A DNA stretch of 64,000 nucleotides. Source: Alteromonadaceae bacterium Bs31. Lineage in GTDB: Bacteria; Pseudomonadota; Gammaproteobacteria; Pseudomonadales; Cellvibrionaceae. The position numbers and the translations under genes are program-made. This document shows, piece by piece, positions 8,857 to 17,268 of this stretch; position 1 is the first letter of the stretch, and the number at the start of each line of letters is the position of its first letter. The notes beneath the pieces are model-generated. The model ran no database searches. It had not been told where the DNA came from and worked only from the letters and a program-made list of their open reading frames with translations. The DNA lies in NCBI GenBank assembly GCA_900177435.1, contig FXAI01000013.1, forward strand, positions 1-64,000, written 5' to 3'.

Positions 8857-9307
8857 TGTTGTGGTCTTCCCTTTGTTTTGAGTGAATTATGTACAGCTTG
8901 TGGTTTAGATGCATCTTGTCAGCACTACATTTTTTGTTGATTTTCGTGCCGAAACCGCAAGAATACCTGTCACTTAGTGAATAAAACAATAATTAATCTG
9001 TGTAGGTTCTGTGTAGGTATAGGGGGGGATGCTCCAGCGCCGGTTTGTGCCGGGGCTGAGATCTCTCGTTGGCTAGCGTTCACGTTCGACAATACTGTGC
9101 GAAGACGGAGCGGACTTTGATGCAGGCAGTGCATGTGGTTAAGCCGGTTTAGGTATCGAACGCGAAGCTAATGATTAAGGTGCTTCGGTTTTTAAATATG
9201 TCAGAGAGTTTCTATCACCCAGGGTGTTCAGAATCGCTTTGGGTTAATTTACTATAGCGACGCTTTTATTCCCTCCAAATAACTCGCTCAACAGTAATAG
9301 GCAAATT
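8857..9307. other. Intergenic region between the divergent GlyGly-CTERM gene and cobQ
   Basis: No gene seen. A perfect 11-base tandem repeat TCTGTGTAGGT occurs at 8997-9007 and 9008-9018. Diverged inverted sequences (GTTCGA near 9084, TCGAAC near 9157) are also present. No cobalamin riboswitch core was found here, in contrast to btuB. Confidence 0.5.
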
Positions 9308-10762
9308 ATGGCAACCTTGATGGTACAAGGAACAACCTCCGATGCTGGTAAAAGTACTCTGGTTGCCGGGCTGTGTCGTGTGCTTGCCCGCCGGGGAGTG
9401 GAGGTTGCTCCCTTCAAGCCCCAGAATATGGCCCTCAATAGCGCGGTAACTGAAGACGGTGGTGAGATTGGGCGTGCGCAGGCGGTGCAGGCTTTCGCCG
9501 CGGGATTGGCGCCCCATTCAGATATGAATCCAGTGCTGATCAAACCCTCCAGTGATACCGACGCACAAATTATTATTCAAGGCCGCGTTTCACACAATAT
9601 GACCGCCCGTAATTTCCACCGCTACAAACCCGAGGCGCTTGGGTATGTGCTGGAATCTTATCAGCGCCTGAATAAACGCTATCCTGTGATTCTTGTTGAG
9701 GGTGCAGGGAGCCCGGCAGAAATTAATTTACGTAAAGGCGATATTGCTAACATGGGTTTTGCCGAGGCAGTGGATTGCCCGGTTATATTAATCGCAGATA
9801 TTAACCCTGGCGGTGTATTTGCGCATATTGTTGGTACACTTGAGTTGCTCTCGGCTTCAGAGCGTGAGCGAATCAAGGGCTTTGTTATTAACCGTTTTCG
9901 CGGTGATATAAAATTGCTTGAACCCGGCCTGGAATGGCTTGAAAAAAAAACAGGTAAACCCGTATTTGGTGTGCTGCCCTGGCTAAATAATTTTCATATT
10001 GAAGCGGAAGATGCTATTGAAACAGCACAGGTTCTCGATCAGGCAAGTTTTCGCGTGGTGGTTCCCGTGCTACCACATATCTCGAATCACACGGATTTTG
10101 ACGTGTTGCGTCATCATGCTCAGGTGGATTTTCAGTTTGTTGAACTCTCTGAGGCTAAGCCTTCTGCCGATCTGATTATTTTACCTGGTAGTAAAAATGT
10201 GCGCGGGGATCTAAACGCCCTTAACAAAAATAGTTGGCCCGAAAAAATACAAGGGCATCTACGCTATGGCGGAAAAGTTATTGGAATATGCGGTGGCTAC
10301 CAAATGTTAGGTGAGACAATAGATGATCCCCTGGGCCTGGAAGGGCCAGCAGGAAGATCAAATGGCCTGGGCTTGCTTCCGCTCGCTACTACCCTGCAGG
10401 CAGAAAAAAGCCTGGCCAATATTCAGGGTGAATTGACGATAGACGGTAACTCCGTTCCTTTTAGCGGCTATGAAATTCATCAGGGGATATCAAAATTAAC
10501 CCGGCTAGCGCAGCAGCCTCTGAAAATGGATAGCGGTGAAGCGGAAGGCTGTATAAATGAAGACGGTAGGATATTCGGCACATACTGCCACGGGTTATTC
10601 GATAAAGTAGAAAGTTGCGATGCAGTTTTACGCTGGGCTGGCCTGAGCGAAGCTTCTGCACCCGATATAAAAAAAATGCTTGATGAGCAATTAGAGCGAT
10701 TAGCGGATACCCTTGAAGAGCATGTGAATGTTGATCAGCTGCTCGCAATGTATAAAAACTAA
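9308..10762 (+). CDS. cobQ: Cobyric acid synthase CobQ (adenosylcobyrinate amidase)
   Basis: Glutamine-dependent ATP enzyme that amidates four side chains of adenosylcobyrinic acid a,c-diamide in cobalamin synthesis or salvage, in the cytoplasm. The N-terminal dethiobiotin-synthetase-like domain shows a P-loop at residues 8-17 ([10 protein letters not shown]) and the family motif [11 protein letters not shown]. The C-terminal class I glutamine amidotransferase domain has the nucleophile Cys328 in [10 protein letters not shown], followed by FSGYEIHQG and the His of YCHGLF. Length (484 residues) is normal. The ribosome site is weak (AGG about seven bases before the ATG). It is followed 13 bases later by btuF, so the two probably form one transcript. 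Other cob genes must lie elsewhere. Confidence 0.95.
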   Translation: MATLMVQGTTSDAGKSTLVAGLCRVLARRGVEVAPFKPQNMALNSAVTEDGGEIGRAQAVQAFAAGLAPHSDMNPVLIKPSSDTDAQIIIQGRVSHNMTARNFHRYKPEALGYVLESYQRLNKRYPVILVEGAGSPAEINLRKGDIANMGFAEAVDCPVILIADINPGGVFAHIVGTLELLSASERERIKGFVINRFRGDIKLLEPGLEWLEKKTGKPVFGVLPWLNNFHIEAEDAIETAQVLDQASFRVVVPVLPHISNHTDFDVLRHHAQVDFQFVELSEAKPSADLIILPGSKNVRGDLNALNKNSWPEKIQGHLRYGGKVIGICGGYQMLGETIDDPLGLEGPAGRSNGLGLLPLATTLQAEKSLANIQGELTIDGNSVPFSGYEIHQGISKLTRLAQQPLKMDSGEAEGCINEDGRIFGTYCHGLFDKVESCDAVLRWAGLSEASAPDIKKMLDEQLERLADTLEEHVNVDQLLAMYKN

Positions 10763-10775
10763 TTTTGGAGTTTTA

Positions 10776-11675
10776 ATGACTGTCAATCTGCGGGCTTACA
10801 TTCTCTTTGGCGCTTTGCTTTTCGCTTCACATAGTTTTTCTGAACCCTTGCGTGTTACCGACTATAGTGGCCGGGAGATAAGCCTGAATAAGCCGGCCAC
10901 TCGCATTGTAGCCCTGGCGCCGCATATTGTTGAAAACATCTACTCCGCCGGGGCCGGAGAGACTATTGTTGGCGCCGTTGAGTATTGTGATTACCCGGAA
11001 AAAGCTAAGAGTATTCCGCGAGTGGGTTCCTTTAGCAGTTTTAGCCTGGAAACTATTTTAGGCCTAAACCCGGACTTGGTTGTAGCCTGGGAATCCGGCC
11101 GAGGGGGGCGTATTATCGCCAAGCTGGAATCACTGGGTATCACGGTTTACGGCAGTAATCCAGAGAAGCTGGAAGATGTGGCTAAATCCATTCGAGACTT
11201 TGGCATACTTACCGGTCGAAGTGCTACGGCAAAGATTGCCGCTCAGGCCTATCTGGATAAATTAGCCGCCTTGAACACGGATTATAAAAACAAAATACCA
11301 CTCAGTGTTATGTATCAGGTTTGGAACTCGCCAATACAAACACTTAACGACCAGCACATTATTAGCGATTTAATGAAGCTTTGCGGAGCCAGTAACGCTT
11401 TTGGTGATTTGCCCATGGTTGCTCCTAAGCTCAGTGTGGAATCTGTAATATCTCGCAATCCAGATGTCATTGTCGCCAGTGGCTTTGGGGAAGAGCGTCC
11501 GAGCTGGCTGGATGAGTGGCTTAAGTGGCCGATGTTAGCGGCGGTACAAAAAAATAATCTCTATTTTATACCGCCGGATATTATTCAGCGGCACACCACT
11601 CGCATTCTGGATGGCGCAGAGCTGATGTGTCGGCACCTCGATAGTGCCAGGCTGAAGAGTGATCACACAAAGTAG
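10776..11675 (+). CDS. btuF: Periplasmic cobalamin-binding protein BtuF
   Basis: Substrate-binding protein that carries B12 from BtuB to the BtuCD ABC transporter. The ATG at 10776 is chosen because TTGGAG lies five bases before it and it opens a signal peptide ending near HSFS (residue 22). An upstream in-frame ATG would overlap the end of cobQ and give no signal peptide. The body shows the periplasmic-binding TroA/BtuF pattern: RVTDYSGREISLNKPATRIVALAPHIVE, VGAVEYCDYP, then PDLVVAWESG and the second lobe with NPDVIVASG. About 299 residues, slightly longer than E. coli BtuF. No btuC or btuD lies beside it, so the permease and ATPase must be encoded elsewhere. Confidence 0.88.
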   Translation: MTVNLRAYILFGALLFASHSFSEPLRVTDYSGREISLNKPATRIVALAPHIVENIYSAGAGETIVGAVEYCDYPEKAKSIPRVGSFSSFSLETILGLNPDLVVAWESGRGGRIIAKLESLGITVYGSNPEKLEDVAKSIRDFGILTGRSATAKIAAQAYLDKLAALNTDYKNKIPLSVMYQVWNSPIQTLNDQHIISDLMKLCGASNAFGDLPMVAPKLSVESVISRNPDVIVASGFGEERPSWLDEWLKWPMLAAVQKNNLYFIPPDIIQRHTTRILDGAELMCRHLDSARLKSDHTK

Positions 11676-11681
11676 CTTGCG

Positions 11682-11715
11682 ACATTAAGCGCCGACGTAA
11701 AGCCCTTAATGTTTT
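11682..11715 (+). terminator. Possible terminator after cobQ-btuF
   Basis: ACATTAAG (11682-11689) pairs with CTTAATGT (11705-11712) around a 15-base loop, and a short T run follows. It overlaps the stop codon of the convergent gene. The loop is long and the T run short, so this is tentative. Confidence 0.35.
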
Positions 11716-13153
11716 ACTTGGGAGCTATTGTCACTATTACTCTTTTGTAGCGGCTTAGTGCTGGTGACCCCTTGTCTGTCAGCTTAAGAATGAAGTGTGC
11801 GCTCTCTTCTTTTTCAACATCCGGTGCAAGAATATTCACCCCCTGAGAATTCTCCGCTCCACTGATACTTATCAATTCTTTGTAGCTGCCCGCCTCGGGA
11901 TAGTGAAACCATAAATAGCTGAGGTTGTCTCCGTCTGGATCGGTGGAATTACGCGCATTTAGATGAAAATACTCGCCAGATTTTACATGCAGTTTGTCAG
12001 CGTGACTTAGCACTGGTTTGGGAGGGTGGTTGGCCTCTTTAAATGGTTTTATCGTCCAGTCCATGCGCGCCGCGAAATCGTTTTGAAAGTCGTCTCGCCA
12101 ACGCCATAGGGTTTCTTTGTAGCCGGTAAAGGAGGTTTTATCTCTTTTAACCGTGCGACCGTATTCATTGGGGATATAAGGGCTAAACTTATCAATGGCA
12201 TTGGTCCATATTGGCCTGGTTTCAGGTGCAATGGTAACGATTGAATCCCCTTCCTTTGTTTTGGAAAAATCTGGCTTATACAGCTCATAGCGACCACCCC
12301 AGCCGCCCCACTCAGGGCGTTCCGCATTATTAAGCCCGTTGGGAATTAACGATAGAAAAGCGGGCGTATCACCCTCAACACCCCATGCGACATCGGGATA
12401 GGCTGTGCCCATTGGCCCGTGTTCTTGTTGGATATTGTTTGCTATCCAGCTGTTGCTGATAGTTTCATTGTTGATACCTTTTACATAATTATTGACGCCT
12501 GTCCAGGTGGCGCTGCCATAGTGGTCGCCGGGGGTGACAATATAGAATAACGAAGGGAAATTATTTCGAATCCATATGCCACTGTCATCCTGATCAGAGA
12601 TGGTATAAACACGGAGTCTTGCGATGAGCTTGTTTGCCTCTGCTTCGCTTCTGGTGTTTTGTATTGTATGCAGTGCCTGAGCTAGGGTATTCACGCCTCC
12701 CCAAACAGAAATCCACAAGGGTCTTTCATCCTGTTCTTCCAGAATTTTTATAATCCAGTCAGAACCTTCGGAATCGCTCCCTTTCCCAACGGCCTGCATG
12801 CCATATTCAGGCTTGCCGCTTTTTACTAGTTTTAAAAGTGCGTCAGCGGAGGGGTAGCCTCGTTCGTGCTTGAGCAGGTTGGGGCGAACTTTCTTGTAGG
12901 CGCCGATGACCTTTTCTATCGATTCAGGATGAATCTGGTCTCTCAGCCAGCAGGACGTTGTAGCAATCAAGCCTTTCAGCTCAATTTGGTTTGAATATAG
13001 CAGTAAGCGAATAAGTGATTGAGTGTCGTCAGGGTCTGCTTCTATGTCCGTTAATACAATCATCCTGTGCTTTTGCAGATTTTGAGCTGTAGCTGTATTA
13101 AACGATAGCAAGAGGGTGGAAGCGCATAGAAGTATAAGTAAGCGAGTAAACAT
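11714..13153 (-). CDS. Exported Sde182-like protein: nucleoside-hydrolase-like domain (DUF1593)
   Basis: A 479-residue protein with a signal peptide (residues 1-23, ending NTATA). The first domain, about residues 30-330, starts with MIVLTDIEADPDDTQSLIRLL. This Asp-rich loop marks nucleoside-hydrolase folds and is typical of DUF1593. Further segments such as LWISVWGGVNTLAQAL and YTISDQDDSGIWIRNNFP fit the same family. The C-terminal part, from about 385, is an Ig/cadherin-like domain (LNARNSTDPDGDNLSYLWFHYPEAG) found in the same proteins. The Saccharophagus member Sde182 is known to bind cellulose. Whether this one binds or hydrolyses anything is inference. GGAG lies five bases before the ATG. 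The gene stands alone in an exported-protein neighbourhood. Confidence 0.8.
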   Translation of the reverse strand: MFTRLLILLCASTLLLSFNTATAQNLQKHRMIVLTDIEADPDDTQSLIRLLLYSNQIELKGLIATTSCWLRDQIHPESIEKVIGAYKKVRPNLLKHERGYPSADALLKLVKSGKPEYGMQAVGKGSDSEGSDWIIKILEEQDERPLWISVWGGVNTLAQALHTIQNTRSEAEANKLIARLRVYTISDQDDSGIWIRNNFPSLFYIVTPGDHYGSATWTGVNNYVKGINNETISNSWIANNIQQEHGPMGTAYPDVAWGVEGDTPAFLSLIPNGLNNAERPEWGGWGGRYELYKPDFSKTKEGDSIVTIAPETRPIWTNAIDKFSPYIPNEYGRTVKRDKTSFTGYKETLWRWRDDFQNDFAARMDWTIKPFKEANHPPKPVLSHADKLHVKSGEYFHLNARNSTDPDGDNLSYLWFHYPEAGSYKELISISGAENSQGVNILAPDVEKEESAHFILKLTDKGSPALSRYKRVIVTIAPK

Positions 13154-13888
13154 ATATTCTCCGTACCTGGGGGTTAGCTTTAAGCAAGATTGGTTTAGGC
13201 CAGTGCTGCTAATCTTTTAACGATGATTATATAAGGGAAAACGCACGAAAGTGAAAAACAGGTGAATCCTGCGCAGAGACAAATTTGCGGCGGGTTATTA
13301 TGTAATTGAGCCGGCAGCTTTAAGCAAATACAAGCTATTCTTTATTTTCCCCACTTTTCAATAATAAATGATATTAATTTACAATTAGATTCTCGAACAG
13401 TATTAAATATGTCTTATTGCAAAATAGAATGATTCTCTCTCTATATCTGATGGCTTGGTCATTGAGTTGTGCCATATGTAAATTGTTTGATGTTGATCAG
13501 GTTGCGGTAAATACTTGCATTTCATGTGGATTTAAGCGCCAGAATTTACCGTCTGATTTTTTTACAGGTATCGTGCGGTTAAGGCTACAAATTTGGTAAT
13601 TAAAGTAGAGAAACGGCTTATTTTTGTTAGATTACGTTTGTCTTATCGCCGTTTGAAAAGTTTACTGAATGCAGCATGCTAATAGTGTCAGGATCACTTA
13701 CAGGTTTTTTATTCAGTGGAGCTTAAACACGCTTTTGGAGTGTTTGAGTTTAATTCTTACGCCTGCTCTAATCTGCGTTGTGGTATTGGGAACTGTTTTA
13801 ATACGGGGTCGATTTAACCGCAACTGGAATGTTTGATAGTCCCGGAGGCCACAAACAACGCACTCAGATCTTAAAGGAGATATTGGGA
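13154..13888. other. AT-rich intergenic region between divergent Sde182-like and vWA genes
   Basis: About 735 bases with no gene I can support. The left part is AT-rich (13330-13420). A 60-codon frame at 13417-13599 has no ribosome site and no family likeness. AAACGGC near 13611 and GCCGTTT near 13650 could form a long-loop hairpin. Promoters of both flanking genes must lie here, but none stands out. I looked for a sigma-54 type GG-GC site, as often precedes PEP-CTERM genes, and saw no convincing one. Confidence 0.4.
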
Positions 13889-14953
13889 ATGAGTATAAGT
13901 AAGAAAGTTAAGAAAGGGGGCCTGAAGCAATTTTTAGCGGCTTCAGTTCTGCTTGCAGGAAGTGTTATCGGCAGCTCTGCGTTAGCCGATGTTTCTGTTG
14001 AGTGGACTTCTCCTGCGGATGGCAGTTCTTATCCGACAGGTACAGATGTAGTTTTAACCGGTAGTGCCTCTGCAACTGGCACCGTCGGGCAAGGCATGGA
14101 TCTCGCACTGGTGCTGGATTCTTCCGGGAGTATGGCAAATAGGAGGTCTAGTACGGGGGTTCGTTGCTACACCCTTAGCGCTACCTGTAAGCCCATACGC
14201 GAATGGCAGCAAGAGGCGGCAATCGCTTTGGTTAACAATCTGCCTGATGGGGTTGCGGTAAGTATTGTAGAGTTTGATTCCGATGCTAACCTTGTCACCG
14301 GGCTTACGGAACTGAGTACCGATCGTTCTGCTACGCTTGCAGCCATTAACTCTGTTGATGCAAGAGGCTCAACGAATATTGGTGCAGGTATTGATGTTGC
14401 GCTTGCAGAATTAACAGGCGCAAACTCGCATGCAGATTTTGCCCAGCAAATGGTTGTCTTCTCAGATGGGTACTCCGCCGGGAACCCGCCAGCGGCCGCC
14501 GCCGCCGCCGTAGCTGCAGGAGTTGAGGCCATACACAGTGTTGCACTGCCCGGTGCATCTATCTCAACCATGAGTAACATCGCATTAAGAGGGAATGGTA
14601 CCTTTATTGATGCCACTGGCGACCTCAGCGGTTTGACGGCGCTGTTTAGTGGTAGCGGCACCAGCCTTGTTGGTGTAGACAGTGTAGAAGTTACGCTTGC
14701 AGATGGTACGACCATTGCTGTTCCAACCGATGCCTTTGGTAACTTCAGTTTGAGCGCTCAGATCGCGGCCGGTACCAATTCTTTTGTGGCTACTGCGTTT
14801 GGTACGGACGGTACCGTAGATTCAGACACGCTCACGTTGTTTGGTACCGACGGCTCGAATGTAAGTCCGGTGCCAGTGCCTGCGTCATTGCCAATGTTTG
14901 CTTTTGTTTTGGCGATCGCGGCGGTTGTTCGTCGTCGTTTCCTGAAAAAGTAA
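13889..14953 (+). CDS. Secreted von Willebrand factor A protein with PEP-CTERM-like sorting tail
   Basis: A 354-residue protein. The ATG at 13889 has AAAGGAGA eight bases upstream and opens a signal peptide (ending SSALA, residue 33). An Ig-like stretch follows (WTSPADGSSYPTGTDVVLTG), then a vWA domain from about residue 70 with a full MIDAS metal site: DSSGS at 77-81, the Thr of GSTNIG, and the Asp of FSDGY. A Cys pair in the first loop (VRCYTLSATC) may form a disulfide. After a second beta segment the end reads PVPVPASLP, a hydrophobic helix and RRRFLKK, matching PEP-CTERM-type exosortase signals. It is probably an adhesion or surface-matrix protein. It is followed by a terminator and a TPR gene, which suggests linked but separately ended units. 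Confidence 0.75.
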   Translation: MSISKKVKKGGLKQFLAASVLLAGSVIGSSALADVSVEWTSPADGSSYPTGTDVVLTGSASATGTVGQGMDLALVLDSSGSMANRRSSTGVRCYTLSATCKPIREWQQEAAIALVNNLPDGVAVSIVEFDSDANLVTGLTELSTDRSATLAAINSVDARGSTNIGAGIDVALAELTGANSHADFAQQMVVFSDGYSAGNPPAAAAAAVAAGVEAIHSVALPGASISTMSNIALRGNGTFIDATGDLSGLTALFSGSGTSLVGVDSVEVTLADGTTIAVPTDAFGNFSLSAQIAAGTNSFVATAFGTDGTVDSDTLTLFGTDGSNVSPVPVPASLPMFAFVLAIAAVVRRRFLKK

Positions 14954-14960
14954 CGCATCC

Positions 14961-14993
14961 GCCCGCCTTTTCCGGAGGTGGGCAATTTCTTCT
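14961..14993 (+). terminator. Terminator between the vWA and TPR genes
   Basis: GCCCGCCT (14961-14968) pairs with AGGTGGGC (14976-14983), including one G-U pair, and is followed by the T-rich AATTTCTTCTTT. It begins seven bases after the vWA stop. Read-through could still supply the TPR gene. Confidence 0.7.
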
Positions 14994-15031
14994 TTCATAT
15001 CATCAATAACCCAGTAAATTCGGAGCTCAAT

Positions 15032-17185
15032 GTGAAACAGAAGCCAGGTTGGCTATGGTGGGGGCTGCTGCTGTTAAACCCTTTCATTTTTAGTTTTGTT
15101 CATGCGATTCCTGTCACTCCTGTTGAGTTGGAAAGCAGTCCATTGCAGCTATTGGGTGCTGATAATTACTCTGCATATGATCCACTGAGTGATGGCGATG
15201 TCATACAGCACTTAAGAAGTGGTGACGCCACTGCGAACGATATCGTAACGGATGTTGATAAGCTGAGTAATGAAGAATTACGCGTGGTATTGATGACAGC
15301 CCTGCAGACAGGGGAAATCGCTGGCGCAGTGGCAATCGCTGGCAGAATAGAAAAATATTTTCCGCAAGACACCTATATTCAGGTTGCCTACGCCCTCAAA
15401 TCCGCTTTCGACGGAGATATTGTTCGCGCTGCCATGCGTATTGAAAAAATTAATGCTACGGATAAATTTGAACGTGCTGCACGCTTGCTGGCAAGCGCTT
15501 ACCTTTCCATGCGTTCCGAAAAAACACATCAGGCTCTCAAAGAGCTTGATGCTCTACTGGATATTCTTCCCGAGCATGCCTACGCAAGAGTACTGAAAGC
15601 AGAGGTGCTATTGAAACAGGGCCAGGTGAAAAAAGGAGCTCTTCTGTTGAGTGAGGTTTTGGAGCTTCATCCAAATATGCGCATTGCCCTTATTAATGCT
15701 GGAAGCCTGGCGCTGCGGTCCGGAAATAATCAAATGGCTGCGGCTTACTTTTCTCATCTAAGAGAAATCGATAATTCCTGCATCGCTCGTTTGGGAGAGG
15801 CAAGTGCAAACAATGCATTAAGCAAGTCGCAAAATACCATCAGTTTGGTGTCACCTTGCCTCAACCACCCGGAGCAAGAAATACGCCTGCAAAGTCTGCA
15901 GCTAACGGTGGAGAGCTACTTGGCAGCAGGTCGATATTTAGACGCCGAGAAAACCCTGAAAAATATAACCGAAAGTGACCGCTTACAGCTCGCTTTACTT
16001 GTAGCGAAGGTGGCTTTATTCAATTCGAATACAGAAAAAACATTAGCGCTCAGTTCTGCAAATGAACCCGGTATGCTTTTGTTACATGTTCTTGCCTTGA
16101 TTGAGCAAAAAAATTATTCAAAAGCCACGCAGCGGGTAAAAATACTACGAGAGAAGGCGCCAGATTCCGAGAGTACACTAGTGCTTATCGCTACTTTAAA
16201 TATTCTTGCTGGTAATTCCATTGACGAAGAGATTGCAGGCTTGGGTGAAGGGAGCTCTTATCGTGCACTCTTGCATGTGTATAGTGCATTGGAAAGCGGG
16301 GTGGACAATATAGATGAAGTCCTAAATACCATGGCGAAAACAGATGGTTTAATTAAGGGTATTCAACTAAGTAAGATAAGTGCAGAGAGCCAAAGCTCTC
16401 TGATAAAACATGCAGACCGTGAAAACCTTGTGCTTGCCTTGCTTTTTTATCAATTTGAAATTGAACCTCTCGCCTTAAGCCATTTTCAAGAGAGCGCAAA
16501 GCAGCAGAGCGATTTTATCAGCACCTACCTGTTTGCCACCTTGGCAGAGCAAGCGGGCATGCTAGAGCAGGCTCTGCAGTCCATAGATAAAACCCGAGCT
16601 GTATTACCAGAGTTTTCAGCGGTGCACCAAGTACGAGCCACTATATTGCTGAAGTTATCCCGGCTGGAGTTGGCATTGGATGCTCTGAACGAAGTGCTTA
16701 GCCTTCAACCTGACCCATTCACTGCGCTTAAAGCAGGGGCCATTGCAGAGAGGCTTGGCAAGCTAGAGCAAGCGGAACAGCTCTATGGTATGGCCGTGTT
16801 GCTTGCTCCAAACAATTTTATAGGCCTTAACCAATTGGCCTGGTTTTATGCTAACCACGGTATAAGGTTGGATGAAGGCATTGCTCTCGCTAAAAAAGCC
16901 CTTGAGCTTTCACCCGCTAGCCCTAATTTACTGGACACGCTTGGGTGGCTGCATGTTCAGAATGGTGACCTGAAAAGCGCTCAGTCTGTTTTCAACCAGG
17001 CCTTGACGCTTAGCGATGGCAAGCCTGGCCATTCGATACTTTTTCATCTGGCTTACGTTGAGTCGCAGCTTGGGAATTCAACGCTGGCAAAAAACTTATT
17101 ACAACGTATTGCATTGAATCCGGAAAACCAGAAATATCAACAGCAAGCTCAAGCGCTTTTAGCTGAGCTGGTTGGTGTTAACTAG
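15032..17185 (+). CDS. Exported tetratricopeptide-repeat protein
   Basis: A 717-residue protein. I chose the GTG at 15032: GGAG lies six bases before it and it opens a signal peptide (KQKPGWLWWGLLLLN...FVHA). An earlier in-frame GTG at 14978 lies inside the upstream terminator hairpin and is unlikely. The mature part is almost all helical TPR-like repeats (for example QGQVKKGALLLSEVLELHPN, LGKLEQAEQLYGMAVLLAPN, and a clear pair near the C-terminus, EGIALAKKALELSPASPN and NGDLKSAQSVFNQALTLSDG). This resembles the TPR proteins found in PEP-CTERM/exosortase gene neighbourhoods, which act in export or assembly of surface material. The next-door vWA protein with a PEP-CTERM-like tail makes partnership plausible but unproven. 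Confidence 0.75.
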   Translation: MKQKPGWLWWGLLLLNPFIFSFVHAIPVTPVELESSPLQLLGADNYSAYDPLSDGDVIQHLRSGDATANDIVTDVDKLSNEELRVVLMTALQTGEIAGAVAIAGRIEKYFPQDTYIQVAYALKSAFDGDIVRAAMRIEKINATDKFERAARLLASAYLSMRSEKTHQALKELDALLDILPEHAYARVLKAEVLLKQGQVKKGALLLSEVLELHPNMRIALINAGSLALRSGNNQMAAAYFSHLREIDNSCIARLGEASANNALSKSQNTISLVSPCLNHPEQEIRLQSLQLTVESYLAAGRYLDAEKTLKNITESDRLQLALLVAKVALFNSNTEKTLALSSANEPGMLLLHVLALIEQKNYSKATQRVKILREKAPDSESTLVLIATLNILAGNSIDEEIAGLGEGSSYRALLHVYSALESGVDNIDEVLNTMAKTDGLIKGIQLSKISAESQSSLIKHADRENLVLALLFYQFEIEPLALSHFQESAKQQSDFISTYLFATLAEQAGMLEQALQSIDKTRAVLPEFSAVHQVRATILLKLSRLELALDALNEVLSLQPDPFTALKAGAIAERLGKLEQAEQLYGMAVLLAPNNFIGLNQLAWFYANHGIRLDEGIALAKKALELSPASPNLLDTLGWLHVQNGDLKSAQSVFNQALTLSDGKPGHSILFHLAYVESQLGNSTLAKNLLQRIALNPENQKYQQQAQALLAELVGVN

Positions 17186-17212
17186 TATTGGGCTTAAGTG
17201 CGGTATGAAATC

Positions 17213-17254
17213 TTCTAACGCTTAGCAGCTAATTACTGCTGCTAAGCGTTAGAA
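17213..17254. terminator. Strong hairpin between convergent TPR and GH31 genes
   Basis: A perfect 17-base stem, arms 17213-17229 and 17238-17254, with an eight-base loop. There is no good T run on either side, so it may be a transcription barrier or mRNA 3-prime stabiliser rather than a classic intrinsic terminator. Confidence 0.6.
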
Positions 17255-17268
17255 CTTAGATAAGTGTT

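Noticed and set aside
8857-9307. A second cobalamin riboswitch before cobQ
   Set aside because: The core GCCCCCGCAACGG and box 3-prime elements seen at btuB are missing here.
13417-13599. 60-codon frame in the long AT-rich intergenic region
   Set aside because: No ribosome site, no similarity, unusual composition; kept only as a possible small protein in the intergenic note.
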